The notes under the pieces were generated by a model. The model did no database searches. It saw only the letters and a program-made list of their open reading frames with translations, and had not been told where the DNA came from. A stretch of 64,000 nt of DNA, taken from Nematopogon swammerdamellus. Lineage: Eukaryota; Arthropoda; Insecta; Lepidoptera; Adelidae. This document shows, one piece after another, positions 1 through 12,400 of the stretch. Numbering within the stretch: position 1 is the stretch's first letter; each line of letters begins with the position of its first letter. The position numbers and the translations under genes are program-made. The stretch lies in the NCBI GenBank assembly GCA_946902875.1, contig OX336355.1:18447347-18511346 (forward strand), written 5' to 3'.

Positions 1-64
1 TATGCCGTGTATGCACACCATAAGAGCGCCTGCATCGAGTACTATGCGCGGGCGAGTCGGCCAC

Positions 65-241
65 GTACGAGTCAGTCAGTCAGCGTGTAAGCGTCCACTG
101 CTGGACATACGCCTCTCCAATTTCCTTTCAGTCCTCCCGGCCTTCAGCGATACGGAACCACTGCTTTCCGCCGACGTACTTGATGTCGTCATCCCACCTA
201 GTGCAACCACACACGAGTGCTTCAGGTATAACGACATGAGA
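65..241 (-). mobile_element. RTE-clade LINE 3' end fragment
   Basis: The minus strand encodes [20 protein letters not shown], the C-terminus typical of RTE-clade LINEs, followed by a short (TGAC)n tail. It lies 20 bases past the woc stop codon, so it is probably part of the 3'UTR. Related pieces are at 8640 and 18453. Confidence 0.7.
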
Positions 242-260
242 TAGGTAATACGTTTCTACC

Positions 261-435
261 TTAGCTGGTGAGTAGTGCGATGTTGATCTCCTTGACCATC
301 TTGACCCGATGCAGCATCTTGGCGAGCGCGTCGCGGCCGAGCGCCTGCGTCGAGTACCACACGGGCGAGTCCGGCACACACGACCGCTCCGGCATCAGAT
401 AGAACACGTCGTTGCGCGTACGCACCGACTCGGGG
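261..435 (-). CDS. woc: woc coding exon 20 with stop codon
   Basis: Acceptor GTTTTCAG; enters in phase 2, completing the cysteine of SKCPES; residues about 1612-1669. It encodes [20 protein letters not shown] and ends [12 protein letters not shown], stop TAA at 261-263. The 3'UTR runs off the left edge through an RTE-type LINE 3' end; I see no AATAAA signal before it. Confidence 0.93.
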
Positions 436-3400
436 CTGAAAACACTTGAGCCATTATATCGATAGCCCGATTACGACACGATGCGATGGCGGCGCTGTCG
501 TGCCACCGTTTACGTTTGGTCTTAATGGACTGGACTGCGTCCTAGTCAACGCAGACTAGCTGACGAGGGCTTGATGCGAGCCGAAACGTGAAGCATGCGC
601 GGGAATTTTGAGTGGCCACTTGCTAGTCCCGACCTCGATTAACACCCTCCTCTACTGCCGATGGGCCCGGATATGTTCGGTGAAGCCATCGCAAGCTCAG
701 TTCAAATCAAAATCAAATCAAAATCAAAATATATTTATTGCACTTGAAATGTTTTTTGCAAAAGGTACAGCTTAACACCGTAGGCGTTCTCCCCCAGCCA
801 ACCTTTGGGTTATTATGAAAAAGTGTGGAGTGGCAGAGAAGAAATAAATGAATGATGGATGATAAAATATAGACATATAATTAAACAGATAATAAAACAC
901 AAATACAAATAAATGGAGAAACATACATATATATATATAAATATATACAATATATATGATATATAAACATACATACTTATAAATAACATATACAGGGGAG
1001 GTAACAATAGACTCTAAAACATTTATCTACATGAACACTAATGAATAACGTTTGTAAGCTTGGATGTAGAAGTTCAGTTCCACAGCTTCTTCAACATTCT
1101 GGATGGTAACTATTCGAACATACAGGAGTTGTTGTTCTGTCTCATTATTTATTTTTTTCAATAATTTCTCTTTTTTTTAATACATACATACATCTACATA
1201 CCTATTATTTTAATAAATACATACCAATACATACACATATACATACATAATAAATCAAGCTGATGTATAAACACAAACATAAAGGAAAAAAATAAACTAC
1301 ACCGAGAGATCTGGAGCCAGGCAACACAGACGAAAGTCTAGTGCCTGGCCCCCACGAATGTAATTACTCACATGTTATTATAGTGCATACCAGGGATGTT
1401 GCGGATGCGATTTATTTGACATCCGCGGATACGGATGCAGATGCGGATTTTTGGACGCTCACATCCGCGGATGCGGATGCGGATGTTAACAAGATTGCTT
1501 GAAGAGCCGGTTAGTTTAAGTCCTTGAATAAAAGAGATTATGCTTTTAATATCTTCTATTGATCAATAAATTTTTAGTAAGGAAATTTCAAGATTGGGCT
1601 ATTGAATTTAATGAAAAGTAACTTGTTACACTTTATGAATAACATTCACTTCTGGGACACTATACTTCGCCGCACTATATACAGTGGAAGTGGAATACTC
1701 GAGTCGGAAATTCAACTTAGAAGACGCGTCGTCGCGCGTGTTTAGTTAGACACGCATGCATACACGAAACGTGACGGAATGAAATGACGCAATAATAATG
1801 GAAAACAAAGTCGTCAGCACTGCACTGCACCGTCGCACAGCATATTCCTTCCTATTGGTCAATTGCAGCGCGCGCCACTCGCGGACTCCGCCCAATTTCA
1901 TTCAAGTCTCAACCTGCACTACATCCGCATCCGCATGAGTTCCGCATCGATTTAATGCGGATGCGAATGCAGATGCGGATGTCCAAATCAATGCGGATGC
2001 TCCGCATTTACGGATGCGGATGCGAATATCTGCAACATCCCTGGTGCATACATAGGATACGCAACGCAACATGTTAGTTAGTTATTAGGTCATTCATGTA
2101 TCTTTTATAATGTAAGTACTGAATAAATAATTTGGCATTTGGAATACAAAGTACACGCATCAGCTTAACCTTTTTTATGCAAGCGTGGATCTTCTAATAC
2201 CCACCTCTAACTGCCTAAGCGTGGATCCGCGCCAACGTGACTGAACATCCGTAATACCTATGGTGTGTGGGTGTTTATTTTGTGAGCAGTGGCCGCTCAT
2301 CAGACCAATGGCTATTCTCAGCTTAGCCCGGGCCAGATTGATAAGCTTTGGAGCCAACCTTCGGTCTGGTTTTGAAAGAGCAGTTGAAAGTTACACAGCT
2401 ATGTTAGCGAAGCAGCAGTAAACAATAAACTAATACGGAAATCTAAAAAAGGTAAATCCGACACCTGTCAGCCTTGTTGTCAGCCTCGGTAGCTCAGTCA
2501 AGTGGTCGGTCGACTGTTGTTAAGCAACGCTGAGCGCGGTCTGTACTTGGATGGGTGACCGCTCGACCGCTGACCGTGGTTCGGATTCCACGTTAAACTA
2601 TAGGTCCTTTCCCTTCTCAATTTACTAGGTGGTAGGGTTTATCCCAGCCGGGTCGGTACCACCGCACTGAGCGAAACGTCGGTCGAAACGGATATGTAAA
2701 TAGTTCGTATTATCCGTCCAGTTCAGTGTAGCCGACATGAAATGAAAGGAAGCATTGACATGGCACCTAGTTCACCCGGTGCTATGGGCTGACACCACGG
2801 ATGTTGTAGAGGTGATGTAGCCAACCGTGTCAGTTCCATAAAAAAAAAACCCCCCCGTCATAGTGATGGCCACAGCCAACATGAACAGGAACAGAGCATA
2901 CCATTTGGAGATGTAGAACTCATACAGTTTGACCGGACAGCGCAGGGGATTCTCCTCGTTCTCCTGCTGCTCGTAAACCTTCTTCTTCCGAGAGTTCGCT
3001 TCTGCGGGAGGGGAAATATCACATTTACATTACACATTACCACCTCTCTGCCTCACTTGCTGCTTTTTTTATTTTTATTTTTTTATAGGAAGCACCACAT
3101 ATGGCCTGCGCCAGACTAACGCAGAGGTGTGGTCCGACGGCGCCCACGGACCTTTGGATATATGCGGGGGCTGCGAACAACATGTCGGCCGGCTAGGTGC
3201 ACCTTCACATTATGTTTGAAGGATCCCAGACTATAAATTAGAGAAAAGGTGCAGGTGGGAGTGCATTCCGCATGTTAGCAAATCCTGTAAAAAAAGCATT
3301 TACAGGATCGATTTGTCCTAAGTGTGTGGATGTATTCCCAACCTGTTGCTGTTGCGCGTGGAAGGATGATAGAATGGGGATGGAGGATGCTTGATAGTCA

Positions 3401-6400
3401 TCTTGTATTAAGGCTATGGTGAACGTGCTGATATGGTTGGTGTTGTGCTATAATTTAATTTACCAAAGTCCTAACAGCGCTCGTCGTCAGACGTCCTCAT
3501 CTGTCTCGGTAGCTCAGTGGTGCGGTCGGTCGGATCATAAGCACACCTGGGCGCGGTCGGTGGATGGATGGGCGACCGCTCGACCGTTGGAGGCTGACCT
3601 GATGTGTATGAGCATGTTGTGTGCGTGTGATCTCACCGAGCGCCGCCTGCGGTGGGTAGAAGCGTAGCAGCACGTTCCTCGAGCCGGGCATCTTGGCGGC
3701 GCCGGGCTGGTTGGGGCTGCGCTTCCAGTGCTTCATTATGTGCGAGAACGATAGCTGCATATGCTCCTCCACCGTCTGTTCATCACATCATTTAATCGTA
3801 CACGACCAACTGACAAGGTTTTTTTCCGGCTCCCAACTCTGACGGATCGATAACCGAGCAGCCGGGGCGGATGGTAATTTGTTTCCAGTGTCTGTATGTG
3901 ACCAGGTTGAAATGCTTGGTGTTGAATAAAATGAGTATTGACAGCAGCACGTGGGGCGAGTGTGCGCCCAGCTGCTTGCTCTCCCACAGGTGTTCCTCCT
4001 CCACTCGCGTCACTATGTATTCTGCAGTGTGGTACCAGGGCAACAGAGTGAGGCAAGCGATACTCACGACCACGTTGAAGTGCTTGGTGTTGAAGAACAA
4101 GAGTATTGAGAGGAGCACGTGGGGCGAGTGTGCGCCCCGCTGCTTGCTCTCCCACAGGTGTTCCTCCTCCACTCGCCTCACTATGTATTCTGCAGTGTGG
4201 TACCAGGGCAACAGAGTGAGGCAAGCGATACTCACGACCAGGTTGAAGTGCTTGGTGTTGAAGAACATGAGTGTTGAGAGGAGCACGTGGGGCGAGTGTG
4301 CGCCCAGCTGCTTGCTCTCCCACAGGTGTTCCTCCTCCACTCGCGTCACTATGTATTCTGCAGTGCGGTACCAGGGCAACAGAGTGAGGCAATCGATACT
4401 CACGACCAGGTTGAAGTGCTTGGTGTTGAAGAACATGAGTGTTGAGAGGAGCACGTGGGACGAGTGTGCGCCCAGCTGCTTGCTCTCTCACAGGTGTTCC
4501 TCCTCCACTCGCGTCACTATGTATTATGCAGTGCGGTACCAGGGCAACAGAGTGAGGCAAGCGATACTCACGACCAGGTTGAAGTGCTTGGTGTTGAAGA
4601 ACATGAGTGTTGAGAGGAGCACGTGGGACGAGTGTGCGTCCAGCTGCTTGCTCTCTCACATGTGTTCCTCCTCCACTCGCGTCACTATGTATTATGCAGT
4701 GCGGTACCAGGGCAACAGAGAGAGGCAAGCGATACTCACGACCAGGTTGAAGTGCTTGGTGTTGAAGAACATGAGTGTTGAGAGGAGCACGTGGGGCGAG
4801 TGCGCGCCCAGCTGATTGCTCTCCCACAGGTGTTCTTCCTCCACTCGCGTCACTATGTATTCTGCAGTGCGGTACCAGGGCAACAGAGTGAGGCAAGCGA
4901 TACTCATGACCAGGTTGAAGTGCTTCGTGTTGAAGAACATGAGTATTGAGAGGAGCACGTGGGGCGAGTGTGCGCCCAGCTGCTTGCTCTCCCACAGGTG
5001 TTCCTCCTCCACTCGCGTCACTATGTATTCTGCAGTGCGGTACCAGGGCAACAGAGTGAGGCAAGCGATACTCACGACCAGGTTGAAGTGCTTCGTGTTG
5101 AAGAACATGAGTGTTGAGAGGAGCACGTGGGGCGAGTGTGCGACCAGCTGCTTGCTCTCCCACAGGTGTTCCTCCTCCACTCGCGTCACTATGTATTCTG
5201 CAGTGCGGTACCAGGGCAACAGAGTGAGGAAAGCGATACTCACGACCAGGTTGAAGTGCTTGGTGTTGAAGAACATGAGTGTTGAGAGCAGCACGTGGGG
5301 CGAGTGTGCGCCCAGCTGCTTGCTCTCCCACAGGTGTTCCTCCTCCACTCGCGTCACTATGTATTCTGCGTTATGAAAACACAAATGTTAACATCAGACG
5401 CACAAATAAATTATAATCTCACAAAATGAAAGCATGCAAGAGTACGGAGGCGAGTTGAGAGGAGTGCTCCTCGGAGGTGAAATTGGCTGTGCATGAAGCT
5501 CCGACCTCAAGACTCAATTGTAAAGTAAAGTAAGGTAAAGTAAAAAAATTTCACAGTCAGGAGGCAGTACAGTGATACACAGTCCGCTCAATTTAACATA
5601 TTAACCGCTCAGGTATATAATGGTATATATAATATATAAAAAATTTGTATAGTGCTCATGCCTCTGACTGGATAAGGATGTGGCACAGCATGTGACTTCA
5701 TATAGCTAGGGACAAGGTACGCTAGGGACTAACCAACACACCACACCAACTCAAAGAAATTGATGAAAACATTAAAAAAAATTATATTGAAGATTGTTGG
5801 ACTTACGGGAGTCATTGTAGAGTACAGAGAACTTCCTGGCGACCTCGTCGAGGCACTCTGTGAACTTCTCATAGTAGGGGTCCGTGAAGATGTTGTCTAT
5901 CCGGCCGTTCTCAAACAGGTATTGTTGTATTCCTGCAACAATCACCCGTTCTATATCAACTCTGAACATACATACACCGCGTAACACCACCGACCCGTGT
6001 GGCCCTGTAAAGAACAGGCCCACTGCATCTCACCCCGTACATGTCGTAAACGACGACAAGGAAAGGAACAAGGTGCCGTGCTAAAGAAAGAAAGAAAGAA
6101 AGAAAAACGTTTATTCAGCTAAAACTATAAAATAACAAAACAAGATTATAAAAATGTAAAAAACATTTTTTAGCTGACAGGTAGCAGACACAGCACGATG
6201 CAAAACCTAACAAGTAGGTAGTTGCGGCTGGTTTTAAGTCTACCCCCCAAAGGGCGACAGAATATCCCTCTCTTACCATGGTACAGTGTTTCCACAGGTA
6301 TATTCAGATTCAGATATGTATTTCGCCATAAAGTAAAGAACACACAACATTAACAATATTTCATTGAGACATATTCATATTCAGTATGGTTCGTCATCAT

Positions 6401-9400
6401 TATTTTTTTTAAGTAAGTAAGTAAAAAACGTTTAATTCTCGATCACGAGGCAGTACAATAAATACACCTTAAAATAACAAGTTGACAATACGAAGCTAGC
6501 CTAAAAAATAAAGATATACATACAGTGCCCACCCCCATGACCGGAAAAGGATGTGACACCAACCTATATAATAGTTGTCAATTAACCTTTGCGATGTGGG
6601 AGAACAAATACATAAATACTTTTATTTTATTTTTTTATACACATATAATGAACTTACATATCAGTGGTACTGTTGTTCAACGCCATCAACTGAATGACAA
6701 GAGAGAGAAGTACACACACAAATTTTTTTTTTTACATGTCAATGCGCTCACCTAACACGAGGTAGTAGATGGTGTCGGGGGCGTACTCGCTGCCGTTGGG
6801 CTTGCGAACCTCCTTCACGAACAGGCAGAGCGAGTAGTTGAGCTCGTCCGCCGTCAGCTGGAGGATCTCCGACTTGAACGGCTTGCGTCGGATGCTGCTC
6901 TTCTCTATCTCCGCGTTCTTCGTCATCACCCACTGCTTCCACGCGTTCACGCCAAACGTGTACTGTTGTCCAAGAAAACGAATTTGGTATACATGTTTTT
7001 TTCTTCACAGTTTTAGAGCATCATACTTGACACACTGATAGACAGCTCACACATACATGATTATGATTTAAAGTGTGAGAGTTAGCGCCCCTGAGCCCTG
7101 TTGTCACTGCAACCTAAGAAGATCTATTGACATCTCTCAAAAGTTTATAGCTCACCCCCAAGTTTGATTTCCACTAAGAGCCGAGTTATATCCTTTAGGT
7201 TGAGCGTCTGTATTTTGCATCGGTTAAAAATATAAGGTATTTCTTTATTAGCTGCAAATATTTTGGGAGGGGTGTATATCCAACATAGCAAACAAGTTGA
7301 GAAAAAAGTTTTCGAGAAATTTTAAATTTTTCACTTAGTACGAACCAATTCAAAAATAGACTAGATAAATATCTAACAAATAAAACATAATTCTCAAAAA
7401 GAGTGCCCAAGAACGATAATTAAATGAAAAAAAAAATAAAAACAATCCAAGATAATGACAAAAAGAACAAATTTTAACTGGATAGACATCAGCCAAGGCT
7501 ACCTGTCTAAAATAAATAAATAAATTTGACAGGACATGACTACACAAAATGAACGTGCCACTAGGTGGGGCAGGCTTAAATTCAGCGCTGCACACTCCCA
7601 GCTCGGAGACGAGTAGGTGTGTAGCGGCAAAGGCTGGCGCAGCCTTTGTCCATTTTTCTCTTTTAGGTTTTTGTTATACCGTTTGTTATTATTTTTAGGG
7701 ATTAAGAGAAAATAAAAATCATTTCTTTCTTTCTTTCTTTCTTAGGTACCTAAACAGCTGATATTTGAGGCTATTGACTCTTTTGACACCAAAATAAAGT
7801 AGAAATCTATATGTCTATCCAAACCAACTGCAAATGGCACAGAGTCACTCTGCCTAGAGAGATTCACCGGTGAAGTACAGAGCAAACACAAACAAACCTT
7901 TAGGCACATGTTGGCGTCGGGCTTCTCGACGGGCTCGCGCGCCGGCTCGGGCGGCGGCGGCGCGGGCTCCTGCGCGCGGCGTCGCTTGCTCGCGCGCGGC
8001 GCCCTCGCGACGGGCGCGGCGGCGGGCGGCGCCCGCTTGCCGCGCGTCGCCGGCGCCTGAGCGGTCTGCGACGCGCGCAGCACCGCCACCGCGCGCTGCT
8101 GCTCCAGCACCATCATCTGGTGGTGGTGGTGCATCGCCGCCTCGCCCTCCAGCCCTGATGGCATAAGTGTATGGGTGAACACTTGGCTATCGATGGCTTC
8201 ATCCAAAGTACCAGGACCATGAAGGAAGGTGTGGAACTAAGCTTGCGATGGCTTCACCGAACATATCCGGGCCCATCGGCAGTAGAGGAGGGTGTTAATC
8301 GAGGTCGGGACTAGCGAGTGGCCACTCTGAATTTCCCGCGCATGCTTCACGTTTCGGCTCGCATCAAGCCCTCGTCAGCTAGTCTGCGTTGACTGCGTTG
8401 CATTTAGAATGACCAGACGTATTTAAATTCAAATGTATTTATTGTGACATGTGATATTTATACAGAACAGAAAGAGTAAGTGGTGGTTGACTCCCCTTTG
8501 GGTTTTTAGAATCCGTGTCTAGTCGAACAAGGCGTGCTCGCCCGTATCTCGACTAGTCCCGAGTATTGGTATTACTAATACTAGTTTGCTGCGAACGTTG
8601 ACAGGAAAACGGAGTTTGAGATCACCTGACAGGTGGGACGACGACATCAAGTGAGTCGGCAGAAACCAGTGGTTCCGTACCATTGAAGGTCGGGAGGACT
8701 GGAGGAAAATTGGAGAGGCGTATGTCCGGCAGTGGACGCATACACGGTGACTAACTGTCTGACTGACAAAAACTTTCTCAGTTTCTTGTCATTTTCCTTT
8801 AAAAATATCTATAAATGCAACCAAGGAAAGTAAAGTCTAGTACTAACGTGAACAAGTAGGTAGTCGTATAATATTCCCACAAGGAAGAAGGTGTGGAACT
8901 AAGCTTGCGATGGCTTCACCGAACATATCCGGGCCCATCGGCAGTAGAGGAGGGTGTTAATCGAGGTCGGGACTAGCGAGTGGCCATTCTAAATTTCTCG
9001 CGCATGCTTCACGTTTCGGCTCGCATCAAGCCCTCGTCAGCTAGTCTGCGTTGACTAGGACGCGGGGAAACCACCATTCCCGCTCTCGACCTCCCTCTCT
9101 CTACCTATCCATATTCTGTAGGATGCTTCCAGTGACGTTTTCGAAGCTCTCTCCATGCATGAGCTTAGCGTCGATCTTGGTAGCCCTAGATTCATGAAAA
9201 GACTGTAGAGTGACTTCGCTGGTAGTCCTCTTGCTCCGACTTCCACAGCGAAGAGATCAGTCTTGAATCAGTTTCTCACAATCCGGTCTACTAAGTTGCA
9301 GTACTTGTTAAGCTTGATGTTGTGGTCCTTCGGTATGTCCCCTTGCTCCGACTTTCACAGCGAAGAGATCAGTCTTGAATCCGTTCATAGTCTATCGTAT

Positions 9401-12400
9401 ATGATGGGTAGTGTAAATTACGGATGGCACACACTCTTATTTTTTTTTTATAAATAGTGATGTAGGACTGACTGACCTGGCATGCCCGGATGCGAGCTCG
9501 GCGTGATGGTGCTGGCCGTCATGGCGGACTCGAGGTCCACGGCCGGCTCCTCGTACTCCGACGCCATCTTGAGCGCCATCTGCAGCATGTCCTCGCCGAA
9601 CGCGTTGCCGCCGTCCATCGCGTCCGGGCTGAACCCTTCATCTGCACCCGTCAATATCATTACACTCACACATGGGCGCCTCGCCTAGACGTTACACTAT
9701 GAGATGTCTGATGTCAGTTGACAGATGTCGCAGGTCCCCGGGCGAGGGACGAAACGTCGACAATTCTTAGTTGCTCCGATTAGTGTACCGCATAACCAAA
9801 TAGAGTCAGGGGGAGTAACCTGTGGGAGTCAACAGTTTAATGAAGAAAAAATAAATTTTAACATTTAAGGGAACTAAGTAAAAAATTAATAAATTTTACA
9901 ATAAAACCAAAACATATTAACCAAACATATTAATAATAAAAAAAACATATTAATAAAACCAAAACATATTAACAAAACCATATTAAATTAATAAAAATGA
10001 GAATCAAGTGCACTCAACATACAAAGTACTAACTAATCCACTTAAAGCTGCTAGTGTATCGCAAGATATATTCTAGATAGATTTCTATATTATTATTAGT
10101 GGCTACATCAATAATAATAATATAGAAATAGATACATAAACACAAAATAAAAATAGAAATATAAAATAAAATAATAAAATAAATTAAATTTACCGTTATC
10201 GTCATCAGTCTCTGAATCGCTCTCGCTCTTCTTCTTATCGCCCGCGACCATCTCCGCCATCATCAGCAGCTCCGCCTCGAACGGGTCCGTCGGCATCTTG
10301 TCGTGGATCTTCGTTATCTCCTTCATGATGCCCTTCGCCGAGTTGCGCGTCGTCGGTATGAAGACGGGCGTCGGGATCGGCAGAGGAATGGGCACCGGTA
10401 TCGGGAACGGCAGTGAGTACATTGCTATCGGAACGGGCACGTATATCGGCACAGGAACGGGGATGAGCACTCTCCGCTCTAAGCTCGGGTCCGTTTGGCA
10501 TTCCTTTGTGCACGGATGCGGGCGGCAGGAGACGCCTTTCGTCACCGTCGTCGGTTTGGTCATCGTCGCTTTGTTGGCGACTTCGACGGGAGGTAGCGTC
10601 TTTACGAGGACGTGGTTGTAGATTTTGGGCGGAGGCGGCGGTGGTGGTGTGGGCGGTTTGGGAGGGGGAGGGGGTGTTTGTATGCGCGGCGGTTCCGGTT
10701 CGGGTGGCGGCGGCGCTTGCTGCTGAAGCCGCTTGGACTTGCCGCGCGTTGCGTGCACGATGGGAGCCGGGGGCGGCTTGGGTGCGGCGGGGGGAGCGGC
10801 CAGGGACTGCACGTTGGAGATGACGGGGAGGCTCGACCGACCCTGCTGCTGCTGTTGCTGCTGCTTCTGCTGGGTGGCTGGAAGGAGAAACGTTTGATCG
10901 ATGAGATGTCAAAACTAATGTGCACAAATTCAAAACTATTGTATGCAAAGTCAAAACTAGTGTGCACATAGTCAAAACAAGTTTGCACAAAGTCAAAACC
11001 AGTGTACACAAAGTCATAACTAGTGTGCACAAAGTCAAAACTCTAGTGTTCAAAACTAGTGTGCATAAAGCCAAAACTCTAGTGTGCACAAAGTCAACAC
11101 TTGTGTGTACAAAGTCAAAACTAGTGTGCACAAAGTCAAAACCAGTGTACACAAAGTCATAACTAGTGTGCACAAAGTCAAAACTCTAGTGTTCAAAACT
11201 AGTGTGCATAAAGCCAAAACTCTAGTGTGCACAAAGTCAACACTTGTGTGTACAAAGTCAAAACTAGTGTGCACAAAGTCAAAACAAGTGTGCACAAAGT
11301 CAAAACAAGTGTGCACAAAGTCAAAATCTCAGTCATACATATATAAGGTCACGCCTGTTTCCCAATGGAGTAGGCAGTGACAACAGATCTTCATGTGCCA
11401 CGATCATGATTCCTGACATGCCTCTGCCGCCTCTTCTACTCTTATAATGTTCTTCATACATGCTCGTCTAATAGGTGTACAATGCACTTGACCCTTTTTG
11501 AGTGCATGCCTTACCGACTCTTCACTCACACATCATACAATACATCTCTTTCCTTAGTCTCCTGTCGTCCATCATGTAAGTCAGTCACTGAGGATTCTCA
11601 ACATTTTGTTATTGCTAAATGTTTGTCTAGTGTTTTTGTTATTTCCCATTCAGGTTGGTGGGGCCTAAAGTCGTTTTCGAAAGCAGATTTTTTTTTTGTG
11701 GAAATTTCCACATTCTCACATTGAGGGCCAGTTGGTAAAACTTTCATACAAATATTTACTTGATTTCCCAACCGAGCCGAGCTGACCGAGGTGGAATCTC
11801 ACAATCGAGCCTCTGGTAAATAACAGCACAACACCAACCACCATGCCCAAGAAAGCATAATTATCAAGATAATTTATCAAGCAGCAAGTAAGACACGACT
11901 TAACTACTGAATTACTTGGTGGAAGCACCGTACAAAGGTGAGAGGTGGCTAGCCTGCCGCAGTTTAGCACGGCATCTTGTCCTTATCCCACTTATACCAC
12001 TGCGAGTGTTTTCCCCCCGATTCCTTCAACGTGGGGGCCTTCAAACATTGATATCAACAGGTTAGACAGCTGTCTGCAAGTCTGCTGGTATGGTACCTAA
12101 TTGAGCGTTTGCGAGGGGTGTTGAAATTGGATCTCAGCACCCACACTGGTTCTGATAAAAATGAAAATCTTCACAGATACCATCCAACCAATACCACCTT
12201 GGGCATTGTTCTTACACTGTTCCTGCACTGTCCTTACAAGGTGGGCGTCCAACATACCATGTTGGGCGCCAATTTACAACGTTACCTGTCTAGTGCGGAG
12301 AAGGTCAAAGAGTATGGCAAAGCAAAGAACAACAACAACCAACCAAAGCGAGTGAGCAGTCTCACCGTTATTTCTATGCGGCGCGGCGGAGTAGGTGCGG

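Noticed and set aside
2517..2570. 5S rRNA gene
   Set aside because: Only the 3' half of 5S is matched, it is fused to a tRNA-like start and a common SINE body, and it recurs in many copies.
3736..5331. A 531-codon open frame on the minus strand, and long frames on both strands of the same region
   Set aside because: These come from the 168-bp unit being a multiple of three and lacking stops in several frames. Only the frame giving [13 protein letters not shown] matches a protein family, and exon-sized pieces of it join exons 16 and 18 in phase.
3900..5365. CRISPR-like array
   Set aside because: The repeat is 168 bp with coding content and splice signals; no short repeats alternating with unique spacers, and the genome is eukaryotic.
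9380..9476. Extra coding sequence 3' of woc exon 13 (frame continues QSVLHHYL)
   Set aside because: A consensus donor GTCAGT at 9471-9476 keeps phase with exon 14 and the added residues are not family-like.
10920..11380. Open frames with LVCTKSK repeats on the plus strand and their reverse
   Set aside because: Minisatellite translation inside a woc intron with no other coding support.
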